Positions 36,156 through 44,339 of a DNA stretch of 64,000 nt are shown piece after piece. Numbering within the stretch: the stretch's first letter is position 1; every line of letters begins with the position of its first letter. The DNA lies in assembly GCF_001038505.1 (NCBI RefSeq), contig NZ_LDPY01000001.1:2170001-2234000 (forward strand), written 5' to 3'. The DNA is from Puniceibacterium sp. IMCC21224 (GTDB lineage: Bacteria > Pseudomonadota > Alphaproteobacteria > Rhodobacterales > Rhodobacteraceae). The notes below the pieces were generated by a model. The model was not told the origin of the DNA, ran no database searches, and worked only from the letters and a program-made list of their open reading frames with translations. Position numbers and translations under genes: made by a program.

Positions 36156-36518
36156 ATGCAAGACGCCAGTCCCCAGCTTGAAGGTGCTCCACTGATTGCG
36201 CCCTCCAGCACGGATCATCCGCTCTACGAGCAGGTGGTCGAGGCGTGTCGTGGCGTCTATGACCCGGAAATTCCGGTAAATATTTATGACCTTGGTCTGA
36301 TCTATACCATTGATATATCGCCGGAAAACGCGGTGGCGGTAACGATGTCTCTGACCGCGCCGGGCTGCCCGGTGGCAGGCGAGATGCCCGGCTGGGTGGC
36401 GGAAGCCATCGAACCGCTGGCCGGGATCAAGCAGGTCGATGTCGAACTGACGTTCGAACCGCCCTGGGGCATGGAGATGATGTCAGACGAGGCGCGACTC
36501 GAACTCGGTTTCATGTAG
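36156..36518 (+). CDS. sufT: SufT-like Fe-S cluster assembly protein (MIP18/DUF59)
   Basis: This 120-residue protein has the MIP18-family core: YDPEIPVNIYDLGLIYTIDI, then SLTAPGCPVAGEMPGWV with a conserved cysteine. It ends ELTFEPPWGMEMMSDEARLELG. Such proteins help maturation of Fe-S enzymes. The neighbour 82 bp downstream is an A-type Fe-S carrier. The remainder of the suf operon is not in the window, apart from sufE at 60.8 kb. Confidence 0.87.
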   Translation: MQDASPQLEGAPLIAPSSTDHPLYEQVVEACRGVYDPEIPVNIYDLGLIYTIDISPENAVAVTMSLTAPGCPVAGEMPGWVAEAIEPLAGIKQVDVELTFEPPWGMEMMSDEARLELGFM

Positions 36519-36599
36519 GTCACACGGTGGCTTGGGGTCCGCCCCCTTGTGCCAACCGGGCCAGGTGCCTAGATTGATCGTAACAACAGGAGATCCCGC

Positions 36600-36977
36600 A
36601 TGTTCGGCATTCCCGGCAAGCCCCCAGTCAGCATGACCGCCCGCGCTGTGACCCAGATCACCAAGCTGATGGAGCGTGACAACCGCGCGGGCCTGCGTAT
36701 CGGCGTCAAAAAGGGCGGCTGCGCAGGCATGGAATACACCATGGAATATGTCGATACCGCCGACACCAACGACGAGGTGATCGACCAGGATGGCGCGCGG
36801 GTGATGATAGCCCCCATGGCGCAGATGTTCCTGTTCGGCACCGAGATTGATTACGAGACATCGTTGCTGGAATCCGGCTTTCGATTCATCAATCCCAACG
36901 TGGTTGATGCCTGCGGTTGCGGCGAGTCGATCAAGTTCAAGGACTTGGCCGAACTTGAGTCTCCGGGCAACGGCTGA
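36600..36977 (+). CDS. sufA: A-type Fe-S carrier (HesB/IscA/SufA family)
   Basis: This 125-residue carrier holds transient Fe-S clusters. The three cysteines of the family are in KGGCAGMEYTM and DACGCGESIKF. Length is normal. A CAGGAGA ribosome-binding site precedes the ATG. It follows the SufT-like gene, so the two likely act together in Fe-S delivery; whether it corresponds to SufA or ErpA function cannot be settled from sequence alone. Confidence 0.9.
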   Translation: MFGIPGKPPVSMTARAVTQITKLMERDNRAGLRIGVKKGGCAGMEYTMEYVDTADTNDEVIDQDGARVMIAPMAQMFLFGTEIDYETSLLESGFRFINPNVVDACGCGESIKFKDLAELESPGNG

Positions 36978-37084
36978 GTCCGTCCGGCCGCCCCGACCTT
37001 CTCTCCTTGGTGCAATCACGCTACACAACTTGACCTTTGGTGCGTTGCCGTGATGATGCGCAACTGTGATTCATAGGAGACGAC

Positions 37085-37825
37085 ATGCGACGCAAACTGG
37101 CCGCCGGAAATTGGAAAATGAACGGAACTCAGACAGCTCTGGCTGAACTGAGCGCCCTTGATGGCACCAGCAGCCCGACCGTCGAGGTGCTGATCTGCCC
37201 GCCCGCAACGTTGCTCCATGCTGCTAAGGGTGTCGCTGGTGACGTCGCCATCGGAGCGCAGGATTGCCATGCTGCAGCCAGCGGTGCCCATACCGGGGAT
37301 CTGTCAGCGCCGATGCTTGCCGACGCAGGCGCAACCTATGTCATCACCGGCCATTCCGAACGCCGCGCTGACCACGGCGAAAGCGACGCGATCGTCGCCG
37401 CCAAAAGCCAAGCTGTCTGGGATGCAGGCCTGACCGCGATTGTCTGCATCGGCGAAAGCCTGGAACAGCGCGACAGCGGCAAGACGCTTACCGTGATCGG
37501 CACGCAGCTTGCCAATTCCGTGCCTGATGGCGCGACCGGTGCAAATCTGGTAGTCGCCTACGAGCCGATCTGGGCCATTGGCACCGGCAAGGTGCCCACC
37601 ATTCATCAAATCGGCGAAGTACACCAATTCCTGCGCGCAGAACTTGTCAGCCGGTTTGGAAACGACATCGCTGGTGCCATCCGCCTGCTCTATGGCGGCA
37701 GCGTGAAGCCCGCAAACGCGGCCGAGATCTTTGCCGTCAAAGACGTCGACGGCGCACTGGTCGGTGGCGCAAGCCTCAAAGCCAGCGACTTTGGCCCCAT
37801 CATTGCGGCCCTGACCAAAGCCTAA
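37085..37825 (+). CDS. tpiA: Triosephosphate isomerase
   Basis: This 246-residue TIM barrel interconverts dihydroxyacetone phosphate and glyceraldehyde 3-phosphate. It shows AAGNWKMNG at residues 5-13 with the catalytic lysine, the catalytic-histidine motif ITGHSERR, the catalytic glutamate in [10 protein letters not shown], and the phosphate loop [15 protein letters not shown] lies close upstream of the ATG. It is monocistronic and followed at 26 bp by the structured element at 37851-37913. Confidence 0.97.
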   Translation: MRRKLAAGNWKMNGTQTALAELSALDGTSSPTVEVLICPPATLLHAAKGVAGDVAIGAQDCHAAASGAHTGDLSAPMLADAGATYVITGHSERRADHGESDAIVAAKSQAVWDAGLTAIVCIGESLEQRDSGKTLTVIGTQLANSVPDGATGANLVVAYEPIWAIGTGKVPTIHQIGEVHQFLRAELVSRFGNDIAGAIRLLYGGSVKPANAAEIFAVKDVDGALVGGASLKASDFGPIIAALTKA

Positions 37826-37850
37826 ACTCAACTCCCAACATCGCGATTCA

Positions 37851-37913
37851 TCTGCGGGTCAAGGATCGCCGCAGGCGACCGCGTGCAAACGCGGCCCATC
37901 CTTGAGACGCAGA
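37851..37913. other. Candidate structured RNA or repeat element after tpiA
   Basis: A compact three-way-junction fold can be drawn. The outer stem pairs 37851-37856 with 37908-37913 and 37859-37866 with 37898-37905, separated by a GG/GA internal loop. One inner hairpin is CGCC-GCA-GGCG at 37867-37877. A second is CCGCGT with a GCAA tetraloop and ACGCGG at 37879-37894. There is no T-run after it, so it is not a classic terminator. It could be a structured RNA, a dispersed palindromic repeat, or an end of the nearby mobile element. Confidence 0.5.
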
Positions 37914-38098
37914 CGACCCGTCAGATCATGGAAGCGGCGCGTTCAGATGCGGACCTGCCGCTGAACCGTCTGCCTAAACAGTTCGGCTTGAACAACTGCC
38001 ATGTAGCTGAATCACCAAGATAAATCGGATATTTTTCCGGCTTCAAACTGCAGGAATCCGTAGAATCCAATTGAAAAGGCTGCAGTTTGGATCCTGCC
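37914..38098. other. Intergenic stretch before the IS5-type pseudogene
   Basis: No gene is supported. A short plus-strand frame before 38024 reads like a protein tail (RQIMEAARSDADLPLNRL) and ends in TAA; it has no start. A perfect 10-bp inverted repeat lies in the final third (separate entry). The terminal repeats of the insertion sequence could not be identified. Confidence 0.35.
38044..38089. repeat. 10-bp perfect inverted repeat before the transposase gene
   Basis: CAAACTGCAG at 38044-38053 is mirrored by CTGCAGTTTG at 38080-38089 with a 26-nt loop. It lies just before the transposase start at 38099 and may be part of the element's 5' control region or sequester its start. Confidence 0.5.
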
Positions 38099-39042
38099 AT
38101 GAAGCACCGCTCGCGTCCTGAGGAACAGGATGATCTCCTCCGCCCCCGATTGGTCGACATGATCGACATGCGCCACGAGCTTGTAAAGCTGGCAGACTTG
38201 ATCGACTGGGAGGTCTTCGAACGGGAGTGGGCTGGTTTCTTCCCGTCGGCGACAGGGCGGCCTGCGACGCCGCCACGGTTGGTGGCGCCTCATGTATCTG
38301 CAGCATGCCTATCGGCTCTCGGACGAGGCCGTGATCGCCCGCTGGGTGGACTCCCCGTATGTCCAGCATTTCACAGGGGAGACGTTCTTCCAGCATCAGC
38401 CGCCGATTCATCCGTCCTCGCTCAGCCGCTGGCGTGATCGCATCGGCGAAGAGGGCGCGGAGTGGCTGCTGACCAAGACGATTCAAGCGGGCCGGTCTGT
38501 CGGTATCATCGACGACGACAGCCTGGCGCGCGTCTCCGTCGACACCACCGTGATGGAAAAGAATATCGCGTATCCAACCCCCTCCCGGCAGCATCCTGCG
38601 GATGCGCCTGCCGGGCAATGGACGCCCGGCTCTACGAGAAGGCGCGGGTGAAGTTGGTCGCGCTGGCAAAGGACCTCGCCGCCCGGACCTCGCCGTCGTG
38701 GACCGCGGCTACCGTGGACACGGTGTCGGAACAACCCATGTGTTGATCTCCGGAATGCGTCGCGGGCTGACGGATGGGCTGAAAGCGCAGCTCCGAAGGC
38801 GCAGTGCGATCGAGCCGGAGATCGGCCACATGAAGACCGATGGCCGCCTCGCGCGCTGCCCTCTCAAAGGGACCAAGGGCGATGCGCTCTTCGCTGTCCT
38901 GTGCGGCTGCGGGCACAACATCCGCAAGATCCTGGCCCGCCTGAGGGCCCGTTTGGTCCTGTTGTTCGAGGGCCTGTCACGGGCGCAGCGCGCGATCAAC
39001 GCCTTCACCGTCCGATCAATAGCACTGCAAATCGCCGCGTAG
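38099..39042 (+). pseudogene. IS5-family transposase, disrupted and internally deleted
   Basis: Three frames together give a recognisable IS5-family DDE transposase. Frame 1 (to about 38287) reads DLLRPRLVDMIDMRHELVKL. Frame 2, starting with MYLQHAYRLSDEAVIARW at 38292, follows a 2-base loss and continues through HFTGETFFQHQ. After a 41-nt hairpin insert at 38580-38620 the text resumes DARLYEKARVKLVALAKDL. From 38680 a third frame reads RPDLAVVDRGYRGHGV to the IRKILARLRARL tail. The central part, roughly 140-150 residues in relatives (from memory of the family), is deleted between AKDL and RPDLAVV. A GGACCTCGCC direct repeat flanks this junction (38671-38680, 38685-38694). The gene cannot be functional. 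Confidence 0.85.
38580..38620. repeat. 41-nt hairpin insertion inside the transposase gene
   Basis: Between the codons for ...AYPT and DARLYEK... there is an extra 41 nt that folds on itself. CCCGGCA at 38584-38590 pairs with TGCCGGG at 38609-38615, and GCATCC at 38591-38596 pairs with GGATGC at 38600-38605, with a TGC loop and a 3-nt bulge. Relatives read straight from PT to DARLYEK at this point. It resembles a small palindromic mobile element. Confidence 0.65.
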
Positions 39043-39102
39043 GTGTTGTTCAACGTCGACTAAATAAAGGCCCCCAAGAAAGCCTCTTTTTCATAACCGC
39101 GC

Positions 39103-39132
39103 ATTTCGTCGAATTTTGAAATTCGACGAAAT
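39103..39132. repeat. Perfect 30-bp palindrome between the IS remnant and nrdJ
   Basis: ATTTCGTCGAATTT, a TG spacer, and AAATTCGACGAAAT form a perfect 14-bp inverted repeat. It lies 61 bp past the transposase stop and 41 bp past the nrdJ stop. It may act as a transcript end for nrdJ, although no T-run follows, or be a protein-binding site or recombination relic. An AAAGGC...GCCTCTTTTT stretch near 39065-39092 could be a plus-strand terminator for the IS. Confidence 0.6.
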
Positions 39133-39172
39133 TACGGCTTCTGACAAACACCTCTCTCCACCCCTCGAATCT

Positions 39173-42100
39173 TCAGCTACAGCCGGACGTTCCGCCGCAA
39201 GTGTTGCACTTCATGCAGGTCCCGTTGCGCACCAGCGTGTAGTTGCCACATTCGCCGCAGGCTTCGCCCTCGTAACCCTGCATCTTGGCTTTGGTGACAG
39301 CGTTGATCGCCAGACCGCTGGTCGCGGCTGTCGTCGTTGTGCTGGTGGCATAGCTGACCGACGTGCCGCCCGAGGCAACCGCCTTTTCCGCCACCAGTGA
39401 CGTCACCTGCGTGGCCGCGCCAAACCCACTTTGGCCGCCCTGCAACACCATCAGATCTTGCGGCAGACGTTTGCGCAGATACCCGGTTGAGCTGATCTGT
39501 TTCAGCACCTCAAGGCTGCGCGACGCTGCTGATTCCGAGATTTCCTTGACGTTGGACACGCCTTCTTCCACGCCCCGGCCGATATCGTCAAAGGTGGCGC
39601 CCTGCGGTTTGACATGCGCCAGATCGGTGCGGTCAAGGTAGGACACCGCCAGTTCGCGGAAGATATAGTCAAGGATCGAGGTCGCGTTCTTGATACTGTC
39701 GTTGCCCTGCACCATGCCGGCAGGTTCGAATTTGGTAAAGGTGAAGGCATCGACGAACTCTTCCAGCGGCACGCCGTACTGAAGACCAACCGACACCGCG
39801 ATGGCAAAGTTGTTCATCATGGCGCGGAAGCCCGCCCCTTCCTTGTGCATGTCGATAAAGATTTCGCCCAGGTTGCCGTCCTTGTATTCGCCGGTACGCA
39901 GATACACCTTGTGACCGCCAACAATGGCCTTTTGGGTATAGCCCTTGCGCCGCTCGGGCATCTTTTCGCGGCCACGGGCGACCTCTTTGACGATGATCTT
40001 TTCGACGACTTTCTGCGCCAGCACAGCGGCCTTTTCATGCATCGAGCCGCTTTCCAGCACCTCCATTGCTTCGTCGTCATCTTCGACCAGCGCCGACGCC
40101 AGCGGTTGGCTCAGTTTCGATCCGTCGCGATAGAGCGCGTTTGCCTTGACCCCCAGGGACCACGACAGCTCGTATGCGGCCTGGCAGTCGGTGATGGTGG
40201 CGTCGTTGGGCATGTTGATCGTCTTGCTGATCGCGCCCGAGATGAACGACTGCGCAGCGGCCATCATGTAGATATGGCTTTTAACACCTAGATACCGCGT
40301 GCCTTTTTTGCCGCAAGGGTTGGCGCAGTCAAAGATCGCGTAGTGTTCTGTCTTGAGAAATGGCGCCCCTTCGAGGGTCATGGTGCCGCAGACGTGATCA
40401 TTAGCCAGTTCGATGTCGCGCTTGGAATAGCCAAGGTGGCGCAGCAGATCAAAAGTCGGGTCCGACAGCTTGGCCACCGGGATACCCAGCACCTCGCGGC
40501 AAAAGGTTTCGCCCAGCGTCCACTGGTTGAACACAAAGCGGATGTCGAATGCCGACGCCAGCGCGCTCTCGACTTTTTCGATCTGCGCCGGGCCAAAGCC
40601 GTGGCCGATCAACGAGGTATGATTGATCCCCGGCGCGTTGCCGATCGTGCCATGACCGACAGCATAGGCGACGATCTCTTCGATCTGACTGCTGGAATAT
40701 CCCAGTTTGTCCAGTGCCGCAGGAACCGAGTGGTTGATAATCTTGAAATACCCACCGCCGGCGAGCTTTTTGAACTTCACCAGGGCAAAGTCAGGTTCGA
40801 TCCCGGTGGTGTCGCAATCCATCACCAGACCGATGGTGCCAGTCGGAGCGATCACGGACACCTGCGCATTGCGATAGCCGTTGGCTTCGCCCAGACGCAG
40901 CGCCTCGTCCCAGCTGCTTTTGGCCAGACCAATCAGGGTGGCATCGGGGCAGTTAGCATGGTCCAGCGGCACCGGTTTGACGTCCAGCGCTTCGTAGCCA
41001 TCCGTCGCGCCATGGGCTGCCTTACGGTGGTTGCGGATCACCCGCAGCATATGCGCCTTGTTGCGCTCATACCCCGAGAACGCGCCCAGTTCACCGGCGA
41101 TCTCGGCCGATGTGGCGTAGGATACGCCGGTCATGACCGCGCTCAGCGCACCACAAAGCGCCCTGCCCTCGTCGCTGTCATAAGAATATCCCATGTTCAT
41201 CAGCAGACCGCCAATATTTGCATAGCCCAGGCCCAGGGTGCGGAAATCATAGGATCTTTGTGCAATTTCCTGGCTGGGAAATTGCGCCATCGTTACGCTG
41301 ATTTCCAGTGTCAGGGTCCATAAACGGGTGGCGTGGATGTAATCCTCGGACTGGAACGCGCCGTCCTTGAGGAAGGTCAGCAGGTTCATCGACGCAAGGT
41401 TGCAGGCTGTATCGTCGAGGAACATATATTCCGAGCACGGGTTCGACCCACGGATCGCGCCGTCTTCGGGGCATGTGTGCCAGGCGTTGACAGTATCGTG
41501 AAACTGGATGCCCGGATCGGCACAGGCCCAGGCCGCGTGGCCGACATCTTCCCACAGGTCGCGGGCTTTGATGGTTTTGGCGACCGACCCGTCGGTACGG
41601 CGGATCAGTTCCCAATCGGCATCGTCCTTGACCGCCTTGAGAAAGGCGTCGGTGACCCGGATCGAGTTGTTGGAATTCTGGCCCGACACGCTGGCATACG
41701 CCTCGGAATCCCAGTCGGTATCATAGGTTGGAAATTCGATCGAACCGTAGCCCTGCTTGGCGTAATCCAGCACACGCTTGACGTAAGTTTCGGGGATCGC
41801 GACCTTTTTGGCCTGACGAATTGCGGCCTTGAGCGTTTCGTTTTTCTTGGGATCGTAGGCGTCAGCCTCGGCTCCGTCCCATTCCCGGATCGCGGCAAAG
41901 ATCAGGTTCAGTTTCTGTTCGTGCATCTTGGAGCCGGCCACGATGCTTGCGACCTTCTGCTCTTCCTTGACCTTCCAGTTGATGAATTCCTCAATATCCG
42001 GGTGGTCGGCGTCGATGATCACCATCTTGGCGGCGCGGCGCGTGGTGCCGCCCGACTTGATCGCACCCGCCGCGCGGTCACCGATCTTGAGAAAGCCCAT

Positions 42101-42841
42101 CAGGCCCGACGATTTGCCACCGCCCGACAGCGGTTCGTTCGCCGCGCGCAGGCTGCTGAAATTGGTGCCGGTGCCGGAACCATACTTGAACAAACGCGCC
42201 TCGCGAACCCACAGATCCATGATGCCACCTTCGCCGACCAGATCATCCTTGACCGACTGGATAAAGCACGCATGGGGCTGCGGATGCTCGTAAGCGGATT
42301 TGGATTTGGTCAGTTTTCCGGTTTTGTAGTCAACGTAATAGTGGCCCTGTCCGGGGCCGTCGATGCCATAGGCCCAATGCAGGCCAGTGTTGAACCACTG
42401 CGGGCTGTTGGGCGCGGCGCGCTGACTGGCCAGCATATTGCGCATCTCGTCGTAATAGGCGCGCGCATCCGATTCGGTGGTGAAATAGCCACCTTTCCAG
42501 CCCCAATAGGTCCATGCGCCGGCCAGACGGTCAAAAACCTGCTTGGACGATGTTTCGCCAACTTTTTCAGTCTTGTCCGACGCCGGAACCGACCGCCACA
42601 GAAATTCGGGAACACCCTTTTCGGCGACTTTCTTCAGCTCAACGGGCACACCGGCCTTGCGGAAATATTTCTGGGCGATGACATCGCTGGCGACCTGGCT
42701 CCACTTGGTGGGCACTTCGACGTTGTCGAGTTTGAAAACAATCGTGCCGTCCGGATTCCGGATTTCGGACACTGTGGTCGCAAAGTCGATCCCCTGATAG
42801 GCATCTTGACCCGCGCTTGTGAATTTTCTCTCGATTTGCAT
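39173..42841 (-). CDS. nrdJ: Class II (adenosylcobalamin-dependent) ribonucleotide reductase
   Basis: This 1222-residue enzyme reduces ribonucleotides to deoxyribonucleotides with a radical from adenosylcobalamin, needing no oxygen or second subunit. RNR core motifs include [41 protein letters not shown] and [19 protein letters not shown]. The C-terminus ends with paired CxxC motifs (CGECGNYTL and [11 protein letters not shown]). The MQIERKF start at 42841 gives family length; an earlier in-frame start at 42982 adds a non-conserved leader. An NrdR-like box lies 151-166 bp upstream, and no cobalamin riboswitch was recognised. Confidence 0.97.
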   Translation of the reverse strand: MQIERKFTSAGQDAYQGIDFATTVSEIRNPDGTIVFKLDNVEVPTKWSQVASDVIAQKYFRKAGVPVELKKVAEKGVPEFLWRSVPASDKTEKVGETSSKQVFDRLAGAWTYWGWKGGYFTTESDARAYYDEMRNMLASQRAAPNSPQWFNTGLHWAYGIDGPGQGHYYVDYKTGKLTKSKSAYEHPQPHACFIQSVKDDLVGEGGIMDLWVREARLFKYGSGTGTNFSSLRAANEPLSGGGKSSGLMGFLKIGDRAAGAIKSGGTTRRAAKMVIIDADHPDIEEFINWKVKEEQKVASIVAGSKMHEQKLNLIFAAIREWDGAEADAYDPKKNETLKAAIRQAKKVAIPETYVKRVLDYAKQGYGSIEFPTYDTDWDSEAYASVSGQNSNNSIRVTDAFLKAVKDDADWELIRRTDGSVAKTIKARDLWEDVGHAAWACADPGIQFHDTVNAWHTCPEDGAIRGSNPCSEYMFLDDTACNLASMNLLTFLKDGAFQSEDYIHATRLWTLTLEISVTMAQFPSQEIAQRSYDFRTLGLGYANIGGLLMNMGYSYDSDEGRALCGALSAVMTGVSYATSAEIAGELGAFSGYERNKAHMLRVIRNHRKAAHGATDGYEALDVKPVPLDHANCPDATLIGLAKSSWDEALRLGEANGYRNAQVSVIAPTGTIGLVMDCDTTGIEPDFALVKFKKLAGGGYFKIINHSVPAALDKLGYSSSQIEEIVAYAVGHGTIGNAPGINHTSLIGHGFGPAQIEKVESALASAFDIRFVFNQWTLGETFCREVLGIPVAKLSDPTFDLLRHLGYSKRDIELANDHVCGTMTLEGAPFLKTEHYAIFDCANPCGKKGTRYLGVKSHIYMMAAAQSFISGAISKTINMPNDATITDCQAAYELSWSLGVKANALYRDGSKLSQPLASALVEDDDEAMEVLESGSMHEKAAVLAQKVVEKIIVKEVARGREKMPERRKGYTQKAIVGGHKVYLRTGEYKDGNLGEIFIDMHKEGAGFRAMMNNFAIAVSVGLQYGVPLEEFVDAFTFTKFEPAGMVQGNDSIKNATSILDYIFRELAVSYLDRTDLAHVKPQGATFDDIGRGVEEGVSNVKEISESAASRSLEVLKQISSTGYLRKRLPQDLMVLQGGQSGFGAATQVTSLVAEKAVASGGTSVSYATSTTTTAATSGLAINAVTKAKMQGYEGEACGECGNYTLVRNGTCMKCNTCGGTSGCS

Positions 42842-42991
42842 CTGTTTTGCCCCATGTTTCCAGTCGTTCGTCGTTTCCCCGACGGAGGTGCCGTTTTGCA
42901 AAGGCAACAAAGCCGACAGTCCACACGATGTTTGCGGCCTCGCAGGGTGTCCTGCTGTTGTCAGTTCTGATTTTCTCTGCACCCGATATGG

Positions 42992-43007
42992 CCACTACAT
43001 CTTGTGG
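42992..43007. promoter_or_regulatory. NrdR-like box upstream of nrdJ
   Basis: CCACTACATCTTGTGG is a partly palindromic 16-mer matching the NrdR box pattern (CWATATATWG core) at 8 of 10 core positions. It sits 151-166 bp upstream of the nrdJ start. NrdR is the dATP/ATP-sensing repressor of ribonucleotide reductase genes. NrdR boxes usually come in pairs; a convincing second one was not found. Confidence 0.5.
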
Positions 43008-43134
43008 CTCTTCGTCCGGCCCGCACAAACTGGCGTATTATCCCCCGGTCGGTCAACGGATAATTTTACGATTTGGTGACATCTTTTGCGTTGACCGGAC
43101 TTGGGTTTGCACCTGTCCCCAGCCCCCCACTGAT

Positions 43135-43257
43135 TCATCCACAAAAGGTTAATTTTCGATCAGACTGACGGAAGCTTCAAAAACACTGGTTTCGCGCCAA
43201 GTTACGGCACTACATTGCGAGGTTGCGTGAACTTGTGCACAGCCCCGTTGTGGATAC
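43135..43257. promoter_or_regulatory. Cluster of DnaA-box-like sequences upstream of nrdJ
   Basis: Three sites resemble the DnaA box TTATCCACA: TCATCCACA at 43135-43143 (8 of 9), TGTGGATAC at 43249-43257 (8 of 9 to the reverse complement), and the less similar TTGTGCACA at 43233-43241. DnaA regulates ribonucleotide reductase genes in some bacteria, so the cluster could couple nrdJ to replication. The density is suggestive only. Confidence 0.35.
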
Positions 43258-43345
43258 ACTGCATCTGGTAGGTGACGTTTCGTAATGTGGCAAAACTGCA
43301 CAAGATGCAGAGAATATCCGCCGATCCGCGCCAGCGCGTAAATTT

Positions 43346-43690
43346 TCATCCTGCCTGCGCGGGCTTAGTCCAAAGCATGCCGAACAGCACGGCGGCAGCG
43401 ATCACATCGATCACGGCAATCGCCCAAAAAGCCAGTGCAACAAGGCTAAATTCCGATAACGCGCCCGCCAAAGCCGCTGTGACGCTGCCGAGCGTGGCAA
43501 TAAATGCCAGATACGCCACCCATCGCATCCGCAATATCAAACCCATCCCCAACGCGGCTAACACGAGAATCACAAAGATCGTCTGAGCGCCATAGTCGCG
43601 CCAGTTCAAGACGAGCACGGGCAGATGCAGAACCGCCACCATGAACAGCAATGTCGCGGCGGATTGGTATTTTCGGTCGGTGTTTGTCAT
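43346..43690 (-). CDS. Hypothetical four-TM membrane protein
   Basis: This 114-residue protein has four evident hydrophobic helices: about residues 10-29, 35-53, 56-78 and 81-107. The loops are short and the N-terminus polar (MTNTDRKYQ). No family or motif was recognised. It lies 10 bp after the dihaem cytochrome gene on the same strand, so it may be co-transcribed with the molybdenum hydroxylase operon, or serve an unrelated membrane role. Confidence 0.6.
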   Translation of the reverse strand: MTNTDRKYQSAATLLFMVAVLHLPVLVLNWRDYGAQTIFVILVLAALGMGLILRMRWVAYLAFIATLGSVTAALAGALSEFSLVALAFWAIAVIDVIAAAVLFGMLWTKPAQAG

Positions 43691-43700
43691 CGCGGCAACC

Positions 43701-44339
43701 TCATCGTATTGGGCATGGCTGACCCGCTACACCCCAGGCCAGAACATCGTCCACATGTTGCTGAAGGCTGCCGGGCGCAGGGTCGCGCCCCCCGCCAGGC
43801 ATCCAACCCCAGAGCACAAATCCCCGGTGGTTGGCATCGTCGACCAGATGCTCGGCCAGCGCCATCCAGTCACGGCCACCGGTCCGGGCAGGGTCGGACA
43901 ATTGCGCGCAGATCTCGGCGGGTGATTTGCCAAACCATTCAAATTCGACCGGAGCCAAACGCCAGTCCAGTGCGGTGTGCGGCGGCGCATGTGGCGCGCT
44001 CTCCAACACCGGGGATGTGCGGTGGCAGGTCGAACACATCAGCGTTTCGGCGCCAATGCGGCTGATTCCGGCGTCGATGTTCATACCATGCGGCCGCGCG
44101 GGGCCTGCGATGCCGCCATCCCACATCGGGATGTTGTTCGCGCCCACATGGCAGTTGGCACAGCGCGGATGGGTGACCACCGCATAAATGCGCTCAAACG
44201 CGCTGATCCCGTCAGCCACCGCAACCGATCCCTCTGCGGGCGGCGCAATCACCAGGACCGGCATTTCGGCGCGTGACTGAGCTGCAATCATCATTGCGGC
44301 ACTGACCAGCAGGATCCTCTTGTGGACCGCCCCCCACAT
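43701..44339 (-). CDS. Dihaem c-type cytochrome subunit of the molybdenum hydroxylase
   Basis: This 212-residue periplasmic protein has an N-terminal signal peptide (about residues 1-24) and two haem-binding CxxCH motifs: CANCH at 60-64 and CSTCH at 102-106. It is annotated in relatives as the isoquinoline 1-oxidoreductase cytochrome-like subunit. Its start overlaps the stop of the large subunit gene by one base. It probably accepts electrons from the periplasmic molybdenum enzyme and depends on the Ccm system encoded in this same window. Confidence 0.8.
   Translation of the reverse strand: MWGAVHKRILLVSAAMMIAAQSRAEMPVLVIAPPAEGSVAVADGISAFERIYAVVTHPRCANCHVGANNIPMWDGGIAGPARPHGMNIDAGISRIGAETLMCSTCHRTSPVLESAPHAPPHTALDWRLAPVEFEWFGKSPAEICAQLSDPARTGGRDWMALAEHLVDDANHRGFVLWGWMPGGGRDPAPGSLQQHVDDVLAWGVAGQPCPIR

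Larger units (their letters stand above)
42842..43345. other. 504-bp intergenic region upstream of nrdJ
   Basis: No gene is supported. The region holds an NrdR-like box (42992-43007) and several sequences close to the DnaA box, described separately. It is more AT-rich toward 43050-43340 than its surroundings. An RNA leader is possible but no known riboswitch pattern was found. Confidence 0.5.

Noticed and set aside
41333..42970. Long open frame antisense to nrdJ
   Set aside because: It lies within a certain gene and has the composition expected from the codon bias of the opposite strand; no protein family resemblance or ribosome-binding site.
43021..43040. Second NrdR box about 31 bp from the first
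   Set aside because: The sequence at the expected spacing matches the consensus only weakly, so only one box is reported.
42842..43150. Cobalamin riboswitch upstream of nrdJ
   Set aside because: nrdJ uses adenosylcobalamin, but no B12-box-like or other conserved cobalamin riboswitch core was found.
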